Part shown: positions 34,780 through 46,705 of the stretch, piece by piece
How positions within the stretch are numbered: the stretch's first letter is position 1
Layout: each line of letters starts with the position of its first letter
Assembly: GCA_021234155.1 (NCBI GenBank)
Contig: JAJEKV010000001.1
Location: forward strand, 16,131,491 to 16,195,490
Direction: 5' to 3'
Source of the DNA: Isoetes taiwanensis
Lineage: Eukaryota; Streptophyta; Lycopodiopsida; Isoetales; Isoetaceae
DNA length: 64,000 nucleotides
The notes under the pieces: generated by a model
The model's database searches: none
What the model was told of the DNA's origin: nothing
The model's input: only the letters and a program-made list of their open reading frames with translations
Position numbers and translations under genes: made by a program

Positions 34780-35634
34780 CTACTTTCTAATCCACAAAGT
34801 ATCAAGGAGGAGTTTGGGATGCCAACTTGTCAACAACAAACGCCCCTGCTCCGTTGAAAAAGAAATAGCCATCTTGATCAATAAGAGCCTCGATTGGTAA
34901 GAAATAGTAAGAGCCTTGATTGGTAAGAAATAGGAACCTTGCTCTATCTTTGAACGAGATGCAGCCAGCCTTGGGGCCCAGAATACAGTTAAAATCGCTA
35001 AGAAATTGTGAATTTGAGAGGGAGGGAGCACGTCTACAACGATTGTACCTCGCCCCTAATTCTGCAAGTCTCTGTACCTGACCCTGTTCAAAATCGAAAC
35101 ACCAAAACTGTGGTTGCTTCGTAGGCAAAGACTGAACCGTATGCACCGAGCCCAATAAACAAAGGGGAAACGACCAAGGAATAAAAAATGGCTAAGTATA
35201 TGCCCAGAGCGTTCAAGTCCTTGTCAAGCTGTTGCCGCAGAGTATTCACTGGAAATATCAGAGGAGGGATCAAAAGCAGGGTAAAGAGCTGCGCCATAAG
35301 CTCTCTCAAACTTCCACACTTTCCTTTTTGCCATAGCCACACATCCGCCGTAGGAAAAATGGTTCCAGACTGTTTGAATCCAGCAGCAAAAGCTGCCATA
35401 GCCTTCAGACGCCTGGTTGATGGAGCCAAGATCTTCATAAGAAAAAAAAAAGGCCAGTGCCTGGGCAAATAATGGATTTGCCATCTCCACAGAATATCTC
35501 GGCCGGAAGCTTGAGCAAGGGCATGCAACCTCCAAGACGAACGGATCTGCCACCATCACACAGACTGGTGGAAGAATAAACGTCGGAATTATAATCATTT
35601 TTTTTTCTTTTTCGATTTTCTTAATGTGAACCAA
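34780..35634 (-). CDS. Hypothetical gene fragment with hydrophobic segments, frameshifted
   Basis: Overlapping minus-strand frames (35224-35634, 35088-35528, 34802-35155) read as one protein-like stretch with frame changes. The middle frame has two hydrophobic segments, AQLFTLLLIPPLIFP and LGIYLAIFYSLVVSPLFIGL, separated by NTLRQQLDKDLNA, as in a small two-pass membrane protein. Beyond it lies a duplicated word around tttcttaccaatcaaggctc (about 34895-34935). I do not recognise the family. It sits in the unique spacer between duplication copies, on the same strand as 6PGDH and upstream of it. It could also be a chance frame. Confidence 0.35.
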
Positions 35635-36050
35635 GGCGGAGTAGAGTTGAGCCGAGCTCGGTCAAGAACATCCCCGGAGTAACAGGGGCAAGGCGAGACC
35701 GCCACCGGAACTGAACTTCGAACGTGTAGATATGATTCGAATAGGGTGCCACTTTTAGGAGGCAATTAATGTTGACGATTAAATTGCCACCTCATAAATT
35801 AGCATTTAATGCAATAATACCGATGGCTCAGATTGAATTTCAAATCTTAACGAGCGAAACAAAACCCCAAATGAAAGGGGTTTCGATTCGGGCCGGCCCA
35901 TCTAAGACGCCGACGCCCGTGATGAATCGAACTCAAGCTGGCTATCCCATTATAGAGATCCGGTGGCGAACGTGGGTCAGCCCGCAGATCCGGGAGATCG
36001 ACGGCCGAGATCAAAAATCTCTACGGACAAAAGTTATCAGATATATATTA
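35635..36050. other. Unique spacer, nothing recognised
   Basis: A plus frame at 35769-36053 has no recognised motif. No RNA gene is seen. Confidence 0.4.
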
Positions 36051-36076
36051 TGACATGACATGACATGACATGACAT
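36051..36076. repeat. (TGACA)n microsatellite
   Basis: Five units of tgaca at the left edge of the partial duplication copy, close to the breakpoint. Confidence 0.9.
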
Positions 36077-36166
36077 ACATGATATTACATAATCACCCAT
36101 CGTTGGAGTGAATTGTCATAATGTAGTTGTCTTTATAAGCTACGGTCTTCTCATCGACGTTAAACT

Positions 36167-36168
<2 letters not shown>

Positions 36169-36247
<79 letters not shown>

Positions 36248-36248
36248 T
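36169..36248. repeat. (CAT)n microsatellite, longest copy
   Basis: An uninterrupted run of about 26 CAT units at the position equivalent to 30865-30922. Confidence 0.97.
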
Positions 36249-36520
36249 CTATAAAGACTATAAAACTGTCACGCCCAGCATCACGGCGGAACGCTTGTCA
36301 TAAAAGTGACCATGATCAATAAAAGTTTGTATAGAAGGACCCACTCGACATGATAATATCAGCAGGTCTCATCTGGACGAGTTTAAAGAAACTTGGACAA
36401 AAGAATTTTACTGTAAAGTTTGAGATCAAACATACCTAAGCCTCCATCCTTTTTGGTTCGAATGCATTGCTCCATATAATTTTTACAACTGCACTTGTCT
36501 CATTGCCACCCTGCACAAAA

Positions 36521-36762
36521 GTTCCACACTAGGCAATCATCTCCTTAAATTCTTGGGGAGGAGATGTGTGCTATTAAGGACATATTTACATCCTCCTCAT
36601 TTTTAAATATTATTAGAAAAAAACCTTACTCAAGGCCTTAAGTTCCACACTAGGCAATCATCTCCTTAAATTCTTGGGGAGGAGATGTGTGCTATTAAGG
36701 ACATATTTACATCCTCCTCATTTTTAAATATTATTAGAAAAAAACCTTACTCAAGGCCTTAA
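36521..36762. repeat. Tandem duplication of 121 bp
   Basis: The block starting gttccacactaggcaatcat and ending actcaaggcctta occurs twice back to back (36521-36641 and 36642-36762) with almost no difference, so the event is recent or an assembly effect. The other duplication copies have one unit. Confidence 0.92.
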
Positions 36763-37369
36763 TAGATTCAAAAGGACGAAATTATGATGTCTACGATGAA
36801 GGGCTCCTAGCCAACCAAAAAAATTTAAGATCAAAAACTCACCACCAAGAGACTAACACCACTGAAAAAGCCAAATTGTGTTGAGAGATAATCACTAACA
36901 AGCCTGACCGGTCAACTCTAACTTATCACTTTATTCTCCAGACATTCCTCCAGGGCTCGAAAATAGCAATGTGTCTAACGAGTAAAAATGCCGTTAGGTA
37001 TTTGAGGCTACCGGAACAAATATATGCTAGTGCATTTTCTATGCTGGAAATTTTTTATTTTCTTGCCGGAAATTTTTCAGGATGACCGAAATTTAACACA
37101 AGTGGGCAGATTTTTAGGGGAGGAACTCCCCTATTTTCGAACCATGCATTCCTCCACTGAAGTGCCACTAGGGACCAAATTACCACACACACCATCACCA
37201 ACACCAAACGCAGCTGCCATTACAAATCAAAATTACCACTAATACCTCCACAGTTCAAACGCCGCAAAGAGATCTTCATTGTTACCTTTAAGGACAAAAG
37301 TTTAGTGCCTCTAACTCTTCTTCATTACTGTCCGCTCCAAGTCTTTTTGAATCCATTCACTGAAGCATT

Positions 37370-37545
37370 GTTGTGACACATGCTTCACAGAATCGTTGGA
37401 TGACACATGCTTCACAGAATCGTTGGATTTCCATGTCATGCTTCACAGAATCGTTGGAATCCATTCAATCGAAGCATTGCTTGTGACACATGCTTCACGT
37501 AATCGCTGGATTTCCATGTCATGCTCACGTAATCGCTGGATTTGT
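37370..37545. repeat. Cluster of short repeats (tgcttcacagaatcgttgga type)
   Basis: Five imperfect copies of a word like tgacacatgcttcacagaat plus cgttggat in about 175 bp. In copy 2 (about 41645-41710) it occurs twice, and once in copy 1 (about 31905). This is local expansion in the middle copy. Confidence 0.8.
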
Positions 37546-40500
37546 TGATTGCGGATGGTGGAGGTCAACACGCACTAAGGGACGTCTCTTTGTTTTTGTA
37601 CCCTTTGTTATAAGTTTTTATGGGTATTGGGCTTATCGAATATGTGGTGAACCATGTAAGTGAATACGAAAGTATTCGACTTTTTCAATACCCTCAAAAT
37701 TTAAATTAGAGTATATACTATGCATGTTTGGAGAGGTGCATTCGAATCCAATCCCAGATCTGAGGCCCTTACTAAACGCCTTCTCTATAGGTGGCCTTTC
37801 GACATCGCTAGGTAAATATTCCTTTAACATTGCGTATCAAGCAAAGATGTTAATATTTCCTTTGTAAATAAACTTTCAATAAATTGACTTTTGGTAAAAG
37901 GAAATTGACTTTGCAGTGAAATTGATAAGTCGATGGAATACAAGTCCATCAACAAATTTTATGTCTACTTGCTTAATAGTCGACAGCTTTATTGGAGAAC
38001 CAAAGAAAGTGGAAATATGAGCCTTCAAGCCGCATTCGGCCCTGCTTTCCGATCTTGTTCTTCCGCAAAGTTATCCTCCTATCCAACGTTCTCGCCGCTT
38101 TCCTTACGCCACCCCCCGGTGAATATGCACCCAAAACAAAGGGGGTTTAAGGGGAATTTAATTTTTCTTAAATATGTTTAATGTAATGGTTTGTGTTAAT
38201 TAATATTAATAGTAGTTATGTTGGTTGTTATATTAGAAAAATTTTGGTCTCTTCGGGCCCCAAAAAATAAACCTAGATAAACTCGAGGTAAACAAAAACT
38301 AAAATCAAAAATAAAATGAAAAAATCATGTTCATAGTGTGAGAGCCATATTCAAATTCCTAAGTACTCTAAAATACTCAAAGCCCAAGATGAAAATCATG
38401 TTCATAGTGAGAAAGCCATATTCAAATTCCAAGTACTCTAAAAATACTCAAAGCCCAAGATTTATCAAAGAGAATAGAAGCTATTCCGCTATGAATTTGG
38501 CATAATACTAGTAATAGTAGTCATTGATGCATTAATCGCATTAAGTTATTTTTTATAATGTGCTAATCACTTCGCTCACACAAAAGTAAAGATACATTGA
38601 TGCACATTTGTTATCGCCGAACAAGATTTGCATACATCATAGTTGATTGTAAGGGCATGAGAAACCTAACTTGGGCATTTCAGAAGCCTGCTGACTGCTA
38701 CTCCTGTTAACAAGGTAATAGCTAGAAGTACCAACAATTTCCATTTCGTTCGAGAACTAGGTCGGGTTGAATTCTAAAAAGGAAGGAACCAGACTATGCA
38801 TATCATTCCTAGTATATGCATGAAATATGCAAGCTTCCAAATTTTGATACATATCCGACAAGCCGAGGCCGCAGTAAACCATGCTTAACCAAAATCCACC
38901 GATGTAAGATGAAAGAAGTATCCATGGTACAACATGAAATAAGATATGATGGGCCCAGATCTTTTCTTATACATAAATGAGAAGCTTGAAACCCCATGGT
39001 ATTACTCGTTGCAATAACTAACATCGCCATTTCAGCAAATGAAAAAGCCAAGAAGATCCTAAACATCATTGCTCCTTCTAACCACTAACTCAACCATTTG
39101 TGTAAGCCCCGCCATCTTTCTTATACATAAATGACAAGCTTGAAAACCCCATGGTATTACTCAAGGTAATAGATAGAAGTGCCAACACCGCCCATTTTAT
39201 TGCTCATATGTTAGGAAACGGTCGCTGGCCAATTCGAGAAAGAGGGAAAAGATATGCAAAGATCATGTCCAAATTTTCTCAAATCTTAATAAAAATATGA
39301 TGCTAAAACCAAGCTCAGCCTTTTTGCAAATCAACAAGTGGTAATATGTCTATGTTCTCGCTTCCTTTTCTTTTGGAGATCTATGCTCGTAAAAATCGGC
39401 AGAGGTAATCACCGCCGCTTCCTCAACTGGGCCTCCCGGGAATAGGTCCTGCATCCGACTAGGGCGATGAGCAGAGCTGTCGCTAAGCTTGAAGAGAGAG
39501 TCTCATGCTGGATTCTAACTCAAATCCACCATCTGCCAACCCTTTTCTTTCGTGAAATAGACATTATCTTCCTGAACCATTCCTCCCAATCTTCACCACT
39601 ACAACAAAATTTCTCAGATCCTCATGAGACAAGGACCTAGGGTTTCTTATCCCAAGGCCAGTCCTAGGGCTTCAAGGCTACAAATAACTCATGGTGCTCA
39701 AAGGATCCTGGTCTACCGTAATCTTTTATCCGAAAAACTCGTGATCAGAACCCCATATGATCAACTACGGCAACGACAAAATAGATGCATATAGAAATAA
39801 ACCCGAGCCATTGAGTATCGATGTTCATATGCCCGTTGTCCTTCCCTTTGCGCCTTTTCGCTTATGGTCCTGAAGGCATGTTTTGCAAGATTAAACCGTA
39901 TCAAAATCGTGATCCTCGCTCGAAAAATTCTCGCCGAATCCAATTACTGCATGATTAGTGCTGTGGTATGTTAATAAAAAGAAAACAAATGGATATACCG
40001 GAACGCTCAACTACCGAATGGTTATGGTCCGGCTGGGCTCATGAAAACCTAGAGTTCCACGCGATCGCTGTATAAGTCCCCCGGTTTTTGCTTTTTTCGT
40101 GATAACCTAATATTTGAAACCCAAAACTAAAAACATGCAAACAATAAAAGCCCCCATAACCACACACCATTTTCCCTCTTCTTCTTTAAAAATCAATGGC
40201 TATCAAATTGGTGCACTCTAGAAATACCTGCTTAGTATCAGCCCAATTTGAATACGCCTCGTGGAAATCATAAGTGAAAACCATATGTCAAAAAGCGAGA
40301 AATCACAAAACCCCCGCGATAATGCTACATATTTGATAGTGTCTCTTGATGTTGTGCGCATTCTTCGATCGTAATCCTTTCTCGGGCTTCTACTCGCAGA
40401 AACAAGCCTTACAACAATCCTTTCCAAAATGCAAACCCCCTCGGGCCTTTATGTGCTCCATTCTCGTGATGTAGCATGCATACATGTCAACCATGCATAC

Positions 40501-40591
40501 ATGTCAACCATTATATACTGACCCATCAAGTGGAAAGGACCATTACATGTAAAGTGTCTTATAAGCTATGGTTTTCCGTCGATGTTAAACT

Positions 40592-40593
<2 letters not shown>

Positions 40594-40625
<32 letters not shown>

Positions 40626-40658
40626 ATATCATCATCATCATCATCATCATCATCATCT
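40594..40658. repeat. (CAT)n microsatellite, interrupted
   Basis: About 21 CAT units with one caatat interruption, at the position equivalent to the other two loci. Its translation gives a meaningless poly-serine frame. Confidence 0.95.
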
Positions 40659-41479
40659 CTATAAGACTATAAACTGTCATGTCCAAGATCACGGGTGGAA
40701 TGCTTTGTTGTAAAAGTGACCATGATCATTGAAAAGTTTGTAGGGAAGGACCCACTTCAGATATGTATAATATCGGGGCAGGTCTCATCTGGACGAGTTT
40801 AAAGAAACTTGGACAAAAGAATTTTACTGTAAAGTTTGAGATCAAAAATACCTAAGCCTCCATCCTTTTTGGTTCGAATGCATTGTCTTACACTTTTTAC
40901 AACCGCACTTGTCTCATTGCCACCAAGTATAATAAAATTCCACACTAGGCAATCATCTCCTTAAATTCTTGGGGAGGAGATGTGTGCTATTAAGGACATA
41001 TTTACATCCTCCTCATTTTTAAATATTATTAGAAAAAAACCTTACTCAAGGCCTTAATAGATTCAAAAGGACGAATATGATGTCTACGATGAAGGGCTCC
41101 TAGCAAACCAAAAATTCCTCGAAGATCAAAAACTCACCGTTCAAAGACGCCACCAATCAAAAGCCACCAGTTGAGAGATAACACAATGCCTCGACCGGGT
41201 CAACTTCAACTATCATCATTTCTCCGTGACATTCTCCGTGGCTCGAAAATAGCAATGTGTCTAACGAGTAAAAATGCCGCTAGGTATTTGAGGCTACCGG
41301 AACAAATATATGTTAGTGCATTTTCTATGCTGGAAATTTTTTATTTTCTTGCCTGAAATTTTTCTCGTGATGACCAAATTTAACAAGTGGGCAGATTTTT
41401 AGGGGAGGAACTCCCCTATTTTCGAACCATGCATTCCTCCACTGAAGTGCCACTAGGGACCAAATTACCACACACACCA

Positions 41480-41689
41480 CTACCCAAACGCTGCAGTGCC
41501 ATTACAGACCAAATTACCACGCACACCATTGCCCAAACGCTGCAGTAGATCTTCATTGTTACCTTTAAGGACAAAGTTTAGTGCCTCGGCAACTCTTTCA
41601 CATTGTCTGGGCTCCAAGTCTTTTTGAATCCATTCACTGAAGCATTGTTGTGACACATGCTTCACAGAATCGTTGGATTTCCATGTCAT
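41480..41689 (-). CDS. Short conserved-looking frame downstream of 6PGDH copy 2, unrecognised
   Basis: 69 residues including VSQQCFSEWIQKDLEPRQCE and VAEALNFVLKGNNEDLLQRL, a composition like a helical exon. The same sequence with indels is present at about 31795-31915 and 37270-37440 in the other duplication copies. It may be an exon fragment carried with the duplication or a chance frame. I cannot name a family, and no splice sites were established. Confidence 0.25.
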   Translation of the reverse strand: MTWKSNDSVKHVSQQCFSEWIQKDLEPRQCERVAEALNFVLKGNNEDLLQRLGNGVRGNLVCNGTAAFG

Positions 41690-42174
41690 GCTTCACAGAA
41701 TCGTTGGATTTTGTTGATTGCGGATGTGGTGGAGGCTGCTGACAGACTAAGGGACACCCTTTGTTTTTTTGTACCCTTTGTTATGTTTTATGGGTATTGC
41801 TTATCGAATATGTGGTGAAACCATAAGTGGAATACGAGTATTCGACTTTTTCAATACCTCAAAATTTAAATTAGAGTATATACTATGCATGTTTGGAGAG
41901 TATTCGGAATCCAATCCCAGATCGGGAGGCCCTTACTAAACGTCTTCTCTATAGGTGGCCTTTCTTGACACGTTGTAAAATATTCCTTAACATTGCAGAA
42001 TAAGCAGCATGTTAATACTTTGTAAATAAACTTTCACAAATTGACTTTGCAGTGAAATTGACTTTGCAGTGAAATTGATAAGTCGATGGAATACAAGTCC
42101 ATCAACAACTTTATGTCTACTTGCTTAATACTGACAGTTTTATTGGAGAACCAGCAAAGTGGAAATATGAGCCT

Positions 42175-43610
42175 TCAAGCAGTTTTCCCTTTGGCAATTT
42201 TGCTCCACTCGGTGTGGAAAGAACCAGGTACATCAATACGTTCATAAGTGTGGGCACCAAAGTAGTCACGCTGTGCTTGCACAAGGTTTGCTGGAAGTCT
42301 GGCACGCCTGTGGCATCAATAGGTCAAGCTAGCACACATACCTGTGCTTGAGACCTGCATTAATAGCCAAGGTTACCAATTTTTCTCCATGCCCCTGCGG
42401 CTCATCCACCATTTCTGAAGTAAACTGGATCTGGGCAGCAAACTAGAAAGCTCGATTGGCGCATCATACGCTTCTTTGATCCCGGATCTAGAAATATTGC
42501 CCTTGATAATGCATCCTCCCTTCCAGATCCTTGCTAATTCACCTAAGTTCAAATTCCAGTTTTGTTCAATACTTTTTGCTCTTATTAAATTCATGCCTTG
42601 AGCATAACTGCAGATCTTAGAGGCATACAGAGCCTTCCTTACATCATCTATAAGTTGCTTCTTGTCCACATTTGAGGACTTCAGTATTTCCCCTAAGCCA
42701 GCTTCTTTGAATATGCTAGCAGCTGCAAGCCTCTCCTCCTTTAACCCACTCAAAAATCTGGAATCTAAAGAAGCTGCGATAGTCGGAGCCGCGATAGAAA
42801 GCTCTGCAGCCTGCTGCACAGTCCATTTTCCAGTACCTTTCATGCCAGTTTTGTCAAGAACCTTGTCTACCAGATGGCTAACCTTATCATCATCTTTAAC
42901 AAGGAAAATGTCTGCAGTTATTTCAATCAAAAAGCTCTCTAGTTCTCCTTTGTTCCATTCAGCAAAAGTTTCTTGCAATTCCTCATTACTCAGGCCTCCA
43001 ACTGTCTTCAATACATCATATGCCTCTGCAATAAGCTGCATGTCACCATATTCTATACCATTGTGGGATCATCTTACAAAATTTCCAGATCCTCCTACAC
43101 CAACATGGGTCACACAAGGCCCATCATCAACTTGAGCTGCAACTTTTTTCACAATATCCTCTATATACTTATAAGCTTTCAGATCTCCTCCAGGCATCAA
43201 AGAGGGACCATATCTAGCTCCTTCTTCACCTCCAGAAACCCCCATTCCTAAATACAAAAGACCCTTTTCCTTGGCCGCAGCGGCCTATGCTCAGTATTCT
43301 ATACCCACTCATTTCCCCATCTATTATGTAACTCTTCCTCCAAACGCCTGCACGTCCCACCGTCCGACCACCGCACCACCAACCATGTCCAACCTTGAAT
43401 GGATTTGACAAACTCACCAGGATCATAGAAGCCTCTGACAGGAAGGCCGCCTTCTTTTTTAGCCCGATCTACGGTTTCATCGACCTTAGATGAGCTCCGG
43501 TTGTAGACAGAGATGGGGAAACCCTTTTCGGCGATGTTAAGGGCCAGATTTTGCCCCATAACAGCAAGACCCACAAGGCCGATGCGGGAAAGGTCGCCAT
43601 TGGAAGCCAT
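42175..43610 (-). pseudogene. 6-phosphogluconate dehydrogenase copy 2, broken
   Basis: Almost identical to copy 1 over most of its length but not open. Seen: intact start (MASNGDLSRIGLVG), then at about 43325-43395 some 75 nt (codons about 74-99) are replaced by about 53 unrelated nt, giving a stop at 43299. A frameshift at about 43065-43078 falls at the catalytic KMIHNG (reads NFVR then stop). More indels at about 42340-42490 disrupt the stretch after WKGGCII. The last about 40 codons, including His463 and the stop, match copy 1 exactly. Some indels fall in contexts that look like consensus errors elsewhere (acctggtgtgc against acctgtgc; tctagcagc against tctgggcagc), so a real but mis-assembled gene remains possible. 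The replaced patch is harder to explain as error. Confidence 0.85.
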
Positions 43611-43648
43611 AGCTGGAGCTCTGATAAGGAGAAGAGAGAAAGGGAGTG

Positions 43649-43655
43649 TTTTATA
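43649..43655 (-). promoter_or_regulatory. TATA box of 6PGDH copy 2
   Basis: TATAAAA on the minus strand in the same context as copy 1. Only about 141 bp of upstream DNA is shared between the copies. Confidence 0.4.
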
Positions 43656-43751
43656 GGAAGAGACTCTTTAAGAATATAACGCAAAGACGGACTCTCCTTC
43701 ATCTCGTGGGTGCCCACTTCGTAAGGTATTTATTGATTTTTAAATTAGTCT

Positions 43752-44980
43752 TGTTTGGAATGCTACTAGTCTTGTTTGAAATGCTTGACTTTTATTACTT
43801 GCCTGCTGTCCGAAGAGATGCATTTTTCCAATCTCATAGGAACATTTTGCATAGTTAAGGACCATTGCCATGCTAGAATTTGGTCCCATTAACATAACCA
43901 AAATGCTGGTACCGTATAATTCTTAAATTGCTGGTGTGTCATTCACAAAACGTCAAGGCAAGTGGGTCTGCCTTCCGGAAGATTTTCAATCCATTCTTAT
44001 CAAGAATCGCAAATGGCTATGCAAAAACCTCAGAATCAGTTAATAGCTGTTTGACGTCAGGAACAAGAGGTCGCCATTTGCTTCATCAGACCGTCGCGCT
44101 TCTACACCTGGCCATCTCGTGATTCTCGGCAGTCGTGGGAAGCAAGAATGGCTTCCCCTTCCGCTCCACACATATAACGCCAAGGAAAGTTGGTGTTGAT
44201 TCTGTTTGGAGAGCCAATGACGATCGCCATGTGGCAACGATCATTCAAGAATAGAAAGTCACCGCTCCATTTTGGCATGACTCGCGTACCGGTTCGCTAA
44301 GTCGACGCAACGTAGTTTTTCCGAGTATTTTGCCGAAGTTTTCCGTAGTTTTTGCCATAGCCGGTTCGCATGACCAATCTGAGCGCCATAGCCGGTCAAG
44401 CTTTTGTGAAGATTAAGCCATAAAGCACGGCGCTTATAGCATCGCCGCAGCTTGACCCCGCATCTTTAAAGCATCACTAGCCTCAGACACTCCAAAAGCA
44501 TCATTGTGAAGTTGAATCGCAAGAGCCTACAAATTCTTAAAACCATCGCGAAGAAAGCTTGAAATCAACAGAAATCGCAAGAAGAAAGCTTCAAACGGCT
44601 TGAAATCGACAAGAAATCTTGAAACTCCAAGAAGTCCAAATACAAAAAACCATCGCAAGAGCTTGAAATCCCCAAAATCTCAAGAGCTTGAAATCTGCAA
44701 GAGCTTAAAACCCGAATACTCGACTGACCGGAGCTTGAATTTGGAAGCATAGTCGGATTTGAAGCTCAAATCTGAAGCTATTGGAATTCGATTTAAAGTA
44801 TATAGCCGGATTTGAAGCTCAAAACCTCGTGATATAAAGCCGATCTTTCTGATCTTTGGGAGCTGAAGCTCAGTGGGCTGGAAGGCCGCGCAGCTCTGGC
44901 CGCTTACCCGCAAGCCCCGGCCGCCGGCGTAGTCACTGCTCCCCCCGTGCCCGGCGCCCCTCGCTCCTGCATTCCACATA
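43752..44980. other. Unique region with short purine-rich repetition
   Basis: At about 44540-44830 there is loose repetition of words like gcttgaaatcgcaagaa and gatttgaagctcaaa. A GC-rich patch follows at 44880-44970. No gene recognised; the minus frame at 44680-44979 is repeat translation. Confidence 0.5.
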
Positions 44981-45780
44981 ACAACACACTAAGATCTCCA
45001 CTTGAATCACCTCAAAGTTATGTCTGATGTAGAGAAATTTACTATCTTAACATATTTGGCAGCTCTATTAGCATCATCCATTGTAGAAAACACAATGGAT
45101 TATGGGGTCGAATGCTTGCTGGCTTTGTTTGTTTCATACTTATAAAGACATGCACGCTTGTGTGTAAGTCTTGTAAAATTATTGGCACCTTAAATATCTA
45201 GAGTGTTATCGGGTTACTGCAACTCAAAGGATTGATAATTGCACTGTGTTTTAATATGAATGCAAGGGACTCGTCTTGCAAAACTGAAGCAAACAACATG
45301 TATACATGGCTTTTGGATATAATTGCATCCATTTCATGGAAGGCATATAAAGGAATGGCAATGGGAAAGGTAATGGGCTTCTCATGCAATCACATTTCAT
45401 GTGGAATAAATGAAGAAAGAAAAATGCAGAAAAATACACATGCACATAAATTTGTCAACTATGAGCAAAAATCATTGAGGAATACTATCATGTGCTTCGT
45501 TGTCATATGTTATTTTAGCGGTGTATAAGATGTGGTTGTGGAGGAATTTTATTGAACACGGAAGATCTCAAGAAATATCAACAATCCTTATTGCTTCTTG
45601 AGTATTCACATTTCTTGCAAGGTAGAACAAAAGTAACTCACACGAATAAAAATATACATTCACGTACTTTTAGCCCAGAATTGACCAAGTTTTCCACTAA
45701 TGTCAAGGTTCTATTGCGAAGCAATAGAATCGCCATTCTTTGGCAAGGGACGTCATCTGCTATTTTGAGCCCCTTTTTCC
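44981..45780. other. AT-rich stretch without a recognisable gene
   Basis: Overlapping frames on both strands (45232-45528 plus; 45251-45445 minus) lack motifs. Nothing else is seen. Confidence 0.4.
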
Positions 45781-45900
45781 TTTATATACGTGTTTCTTTT
45801 GCTTCTTCCTCATCGCATGCTTCTCTTGAGCTTGCTTCTTTCCGCACTTTCTCCTTCTCTTCTAGCCTACTAGTTTCCTTGTACTCCCCGCGACCATGCT
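45774..45900 (+). promoter_or_regulatory. TATA-like element with pyrimidine-rich leader
   Basis: The sequence ttcctttatatacgtg (about 45777-45792) is followed by tttcttttgcttcttcctca and further C/T-rich sequence, a layout typical of plant LTR promoters. No open frame follows that I can identify. Confidence 0.35.
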
Positions 45901-45924
45901 TTTGGTAGAGCATTTATTCCGTTC

Positions 45925-46105
45925 TTGAGTGCCAGATTCCTACTCTCCTGAAGTGGTAAACCCGGCAAAATTGCAGCCTCGGCCATGGATCCGTAGCTAT
46001 CACTCATGCATCCGGTATCCAGATGCCCATTCATGTCCAAAGATGCACCACGCATGTATCCGCGGAGCCCATCCCCTCGATTCGGGATGGATGGGGCCTA
46101 AGATA
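45925..46105 (+). repeat. Direct repeat, about 180 bp, copy 1
   Basis: Contains attcctactctcctgaagtg, gtaaacccggc and ctcggccatggatc, shared with 46530-46705. Confidence 0.65.
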
Positions 46106-46529
46106 GATAGATCAGAAACTATACCGCTAACTGTGACTTGCCCACCTAATTCTCCACTTTAATTTTCAATTGCCACCAAGATTCACGTGACTAAACCGCT
46201 ACAATCGTATTCAACCTTCTTTCCCACACACACAATACAGTACCCAACACACTCAACTTCAATCCACCATGCAATGATTCCCCTGAGCCCCGTGTTTTTC
46301 TGCTTTCTCGGTCAGAAGGTCGACGGAGTGCAAGAACTCCTGACCTCCCAGAACTCATATCCTGCTTGGAAGGAGCCGACGCCATGACTCTGAAGGTCAA
46401 TGGGAGGCAGATCAGGTTTCATAGGGTGGACCCCGAGGTCTATTTTAGGTGAGAATCCTTAAATTTACTCCAAAACCATAGCATTTGAAGAAAATTTAAT
46501 ACTTAGTTCCTCCTTTACAAAATCGTGTT

Positions 46530-46705
46530 AGAGCCGATTCCTACTCCCGAAGTGGTAAACCCGGCGTAAACTGCGGTAAGCTCGGCCATGGATCGAATCA
46601 CCATCGCCCGCCCCATGCATCATGTATCGCCATCCCGGATGCGTGGACCATCCGCTATACCAGGTATGCATCCCGGGGCCCATGGTATGGATGGAACCAA
46701 GGAAA
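46530..46705 (+). repeat. Direct repeat, about 180 bp, copy 2
   Basis: Contains attcctactcccgaagtgg, taaacccggc and ctcggccatggatc. The 425 bp between the copies hold no recognisable gene. Confidence 0.65.

Larger units (their letters stand above)
36092..38033. repeat. Segmental duplication, partial middle copy without the gene body
   Basis: Matches 30787-32404 of copy 1, including the CAT microsatellite, the aggaggagatgtgtgctatt block and the region just downstream of the 6PGDH stop. Homology stops at about 38030, right where the 6PGDH stop codon lies in copy 1, and the next full copy begins immediately. Extra local duplications make it about 300 bp longer than its counterpart. Confidence 0.85.
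38034..43751. repeat. Segmental direct duplication, copy 2 (contains broken 6PGDH)
   Basis: Counterpart of 28322-34006. It includes the same tandem sub-repeats, the CAT microsatellite (40594-40658), the 6PGDH-related sequence and 141 bp of its upstream flank. It ends at aaattagtct (about 43751), where gtttggaatgctactagtct begins instead of the copy 1 flank. Confidence 0.9.

Noticed and set aside
40476-40664. Plus-strand frame ending in a serine run
   Set aside because: The serine run is the CAT microsatellite in one frame; the rest has no coding character.
42117-42305. Short minus frame over the end of 6PGDH copy 2
   Set aside because: Out of frame with the true C-terminus, which is intact in the 6PGDH frame.
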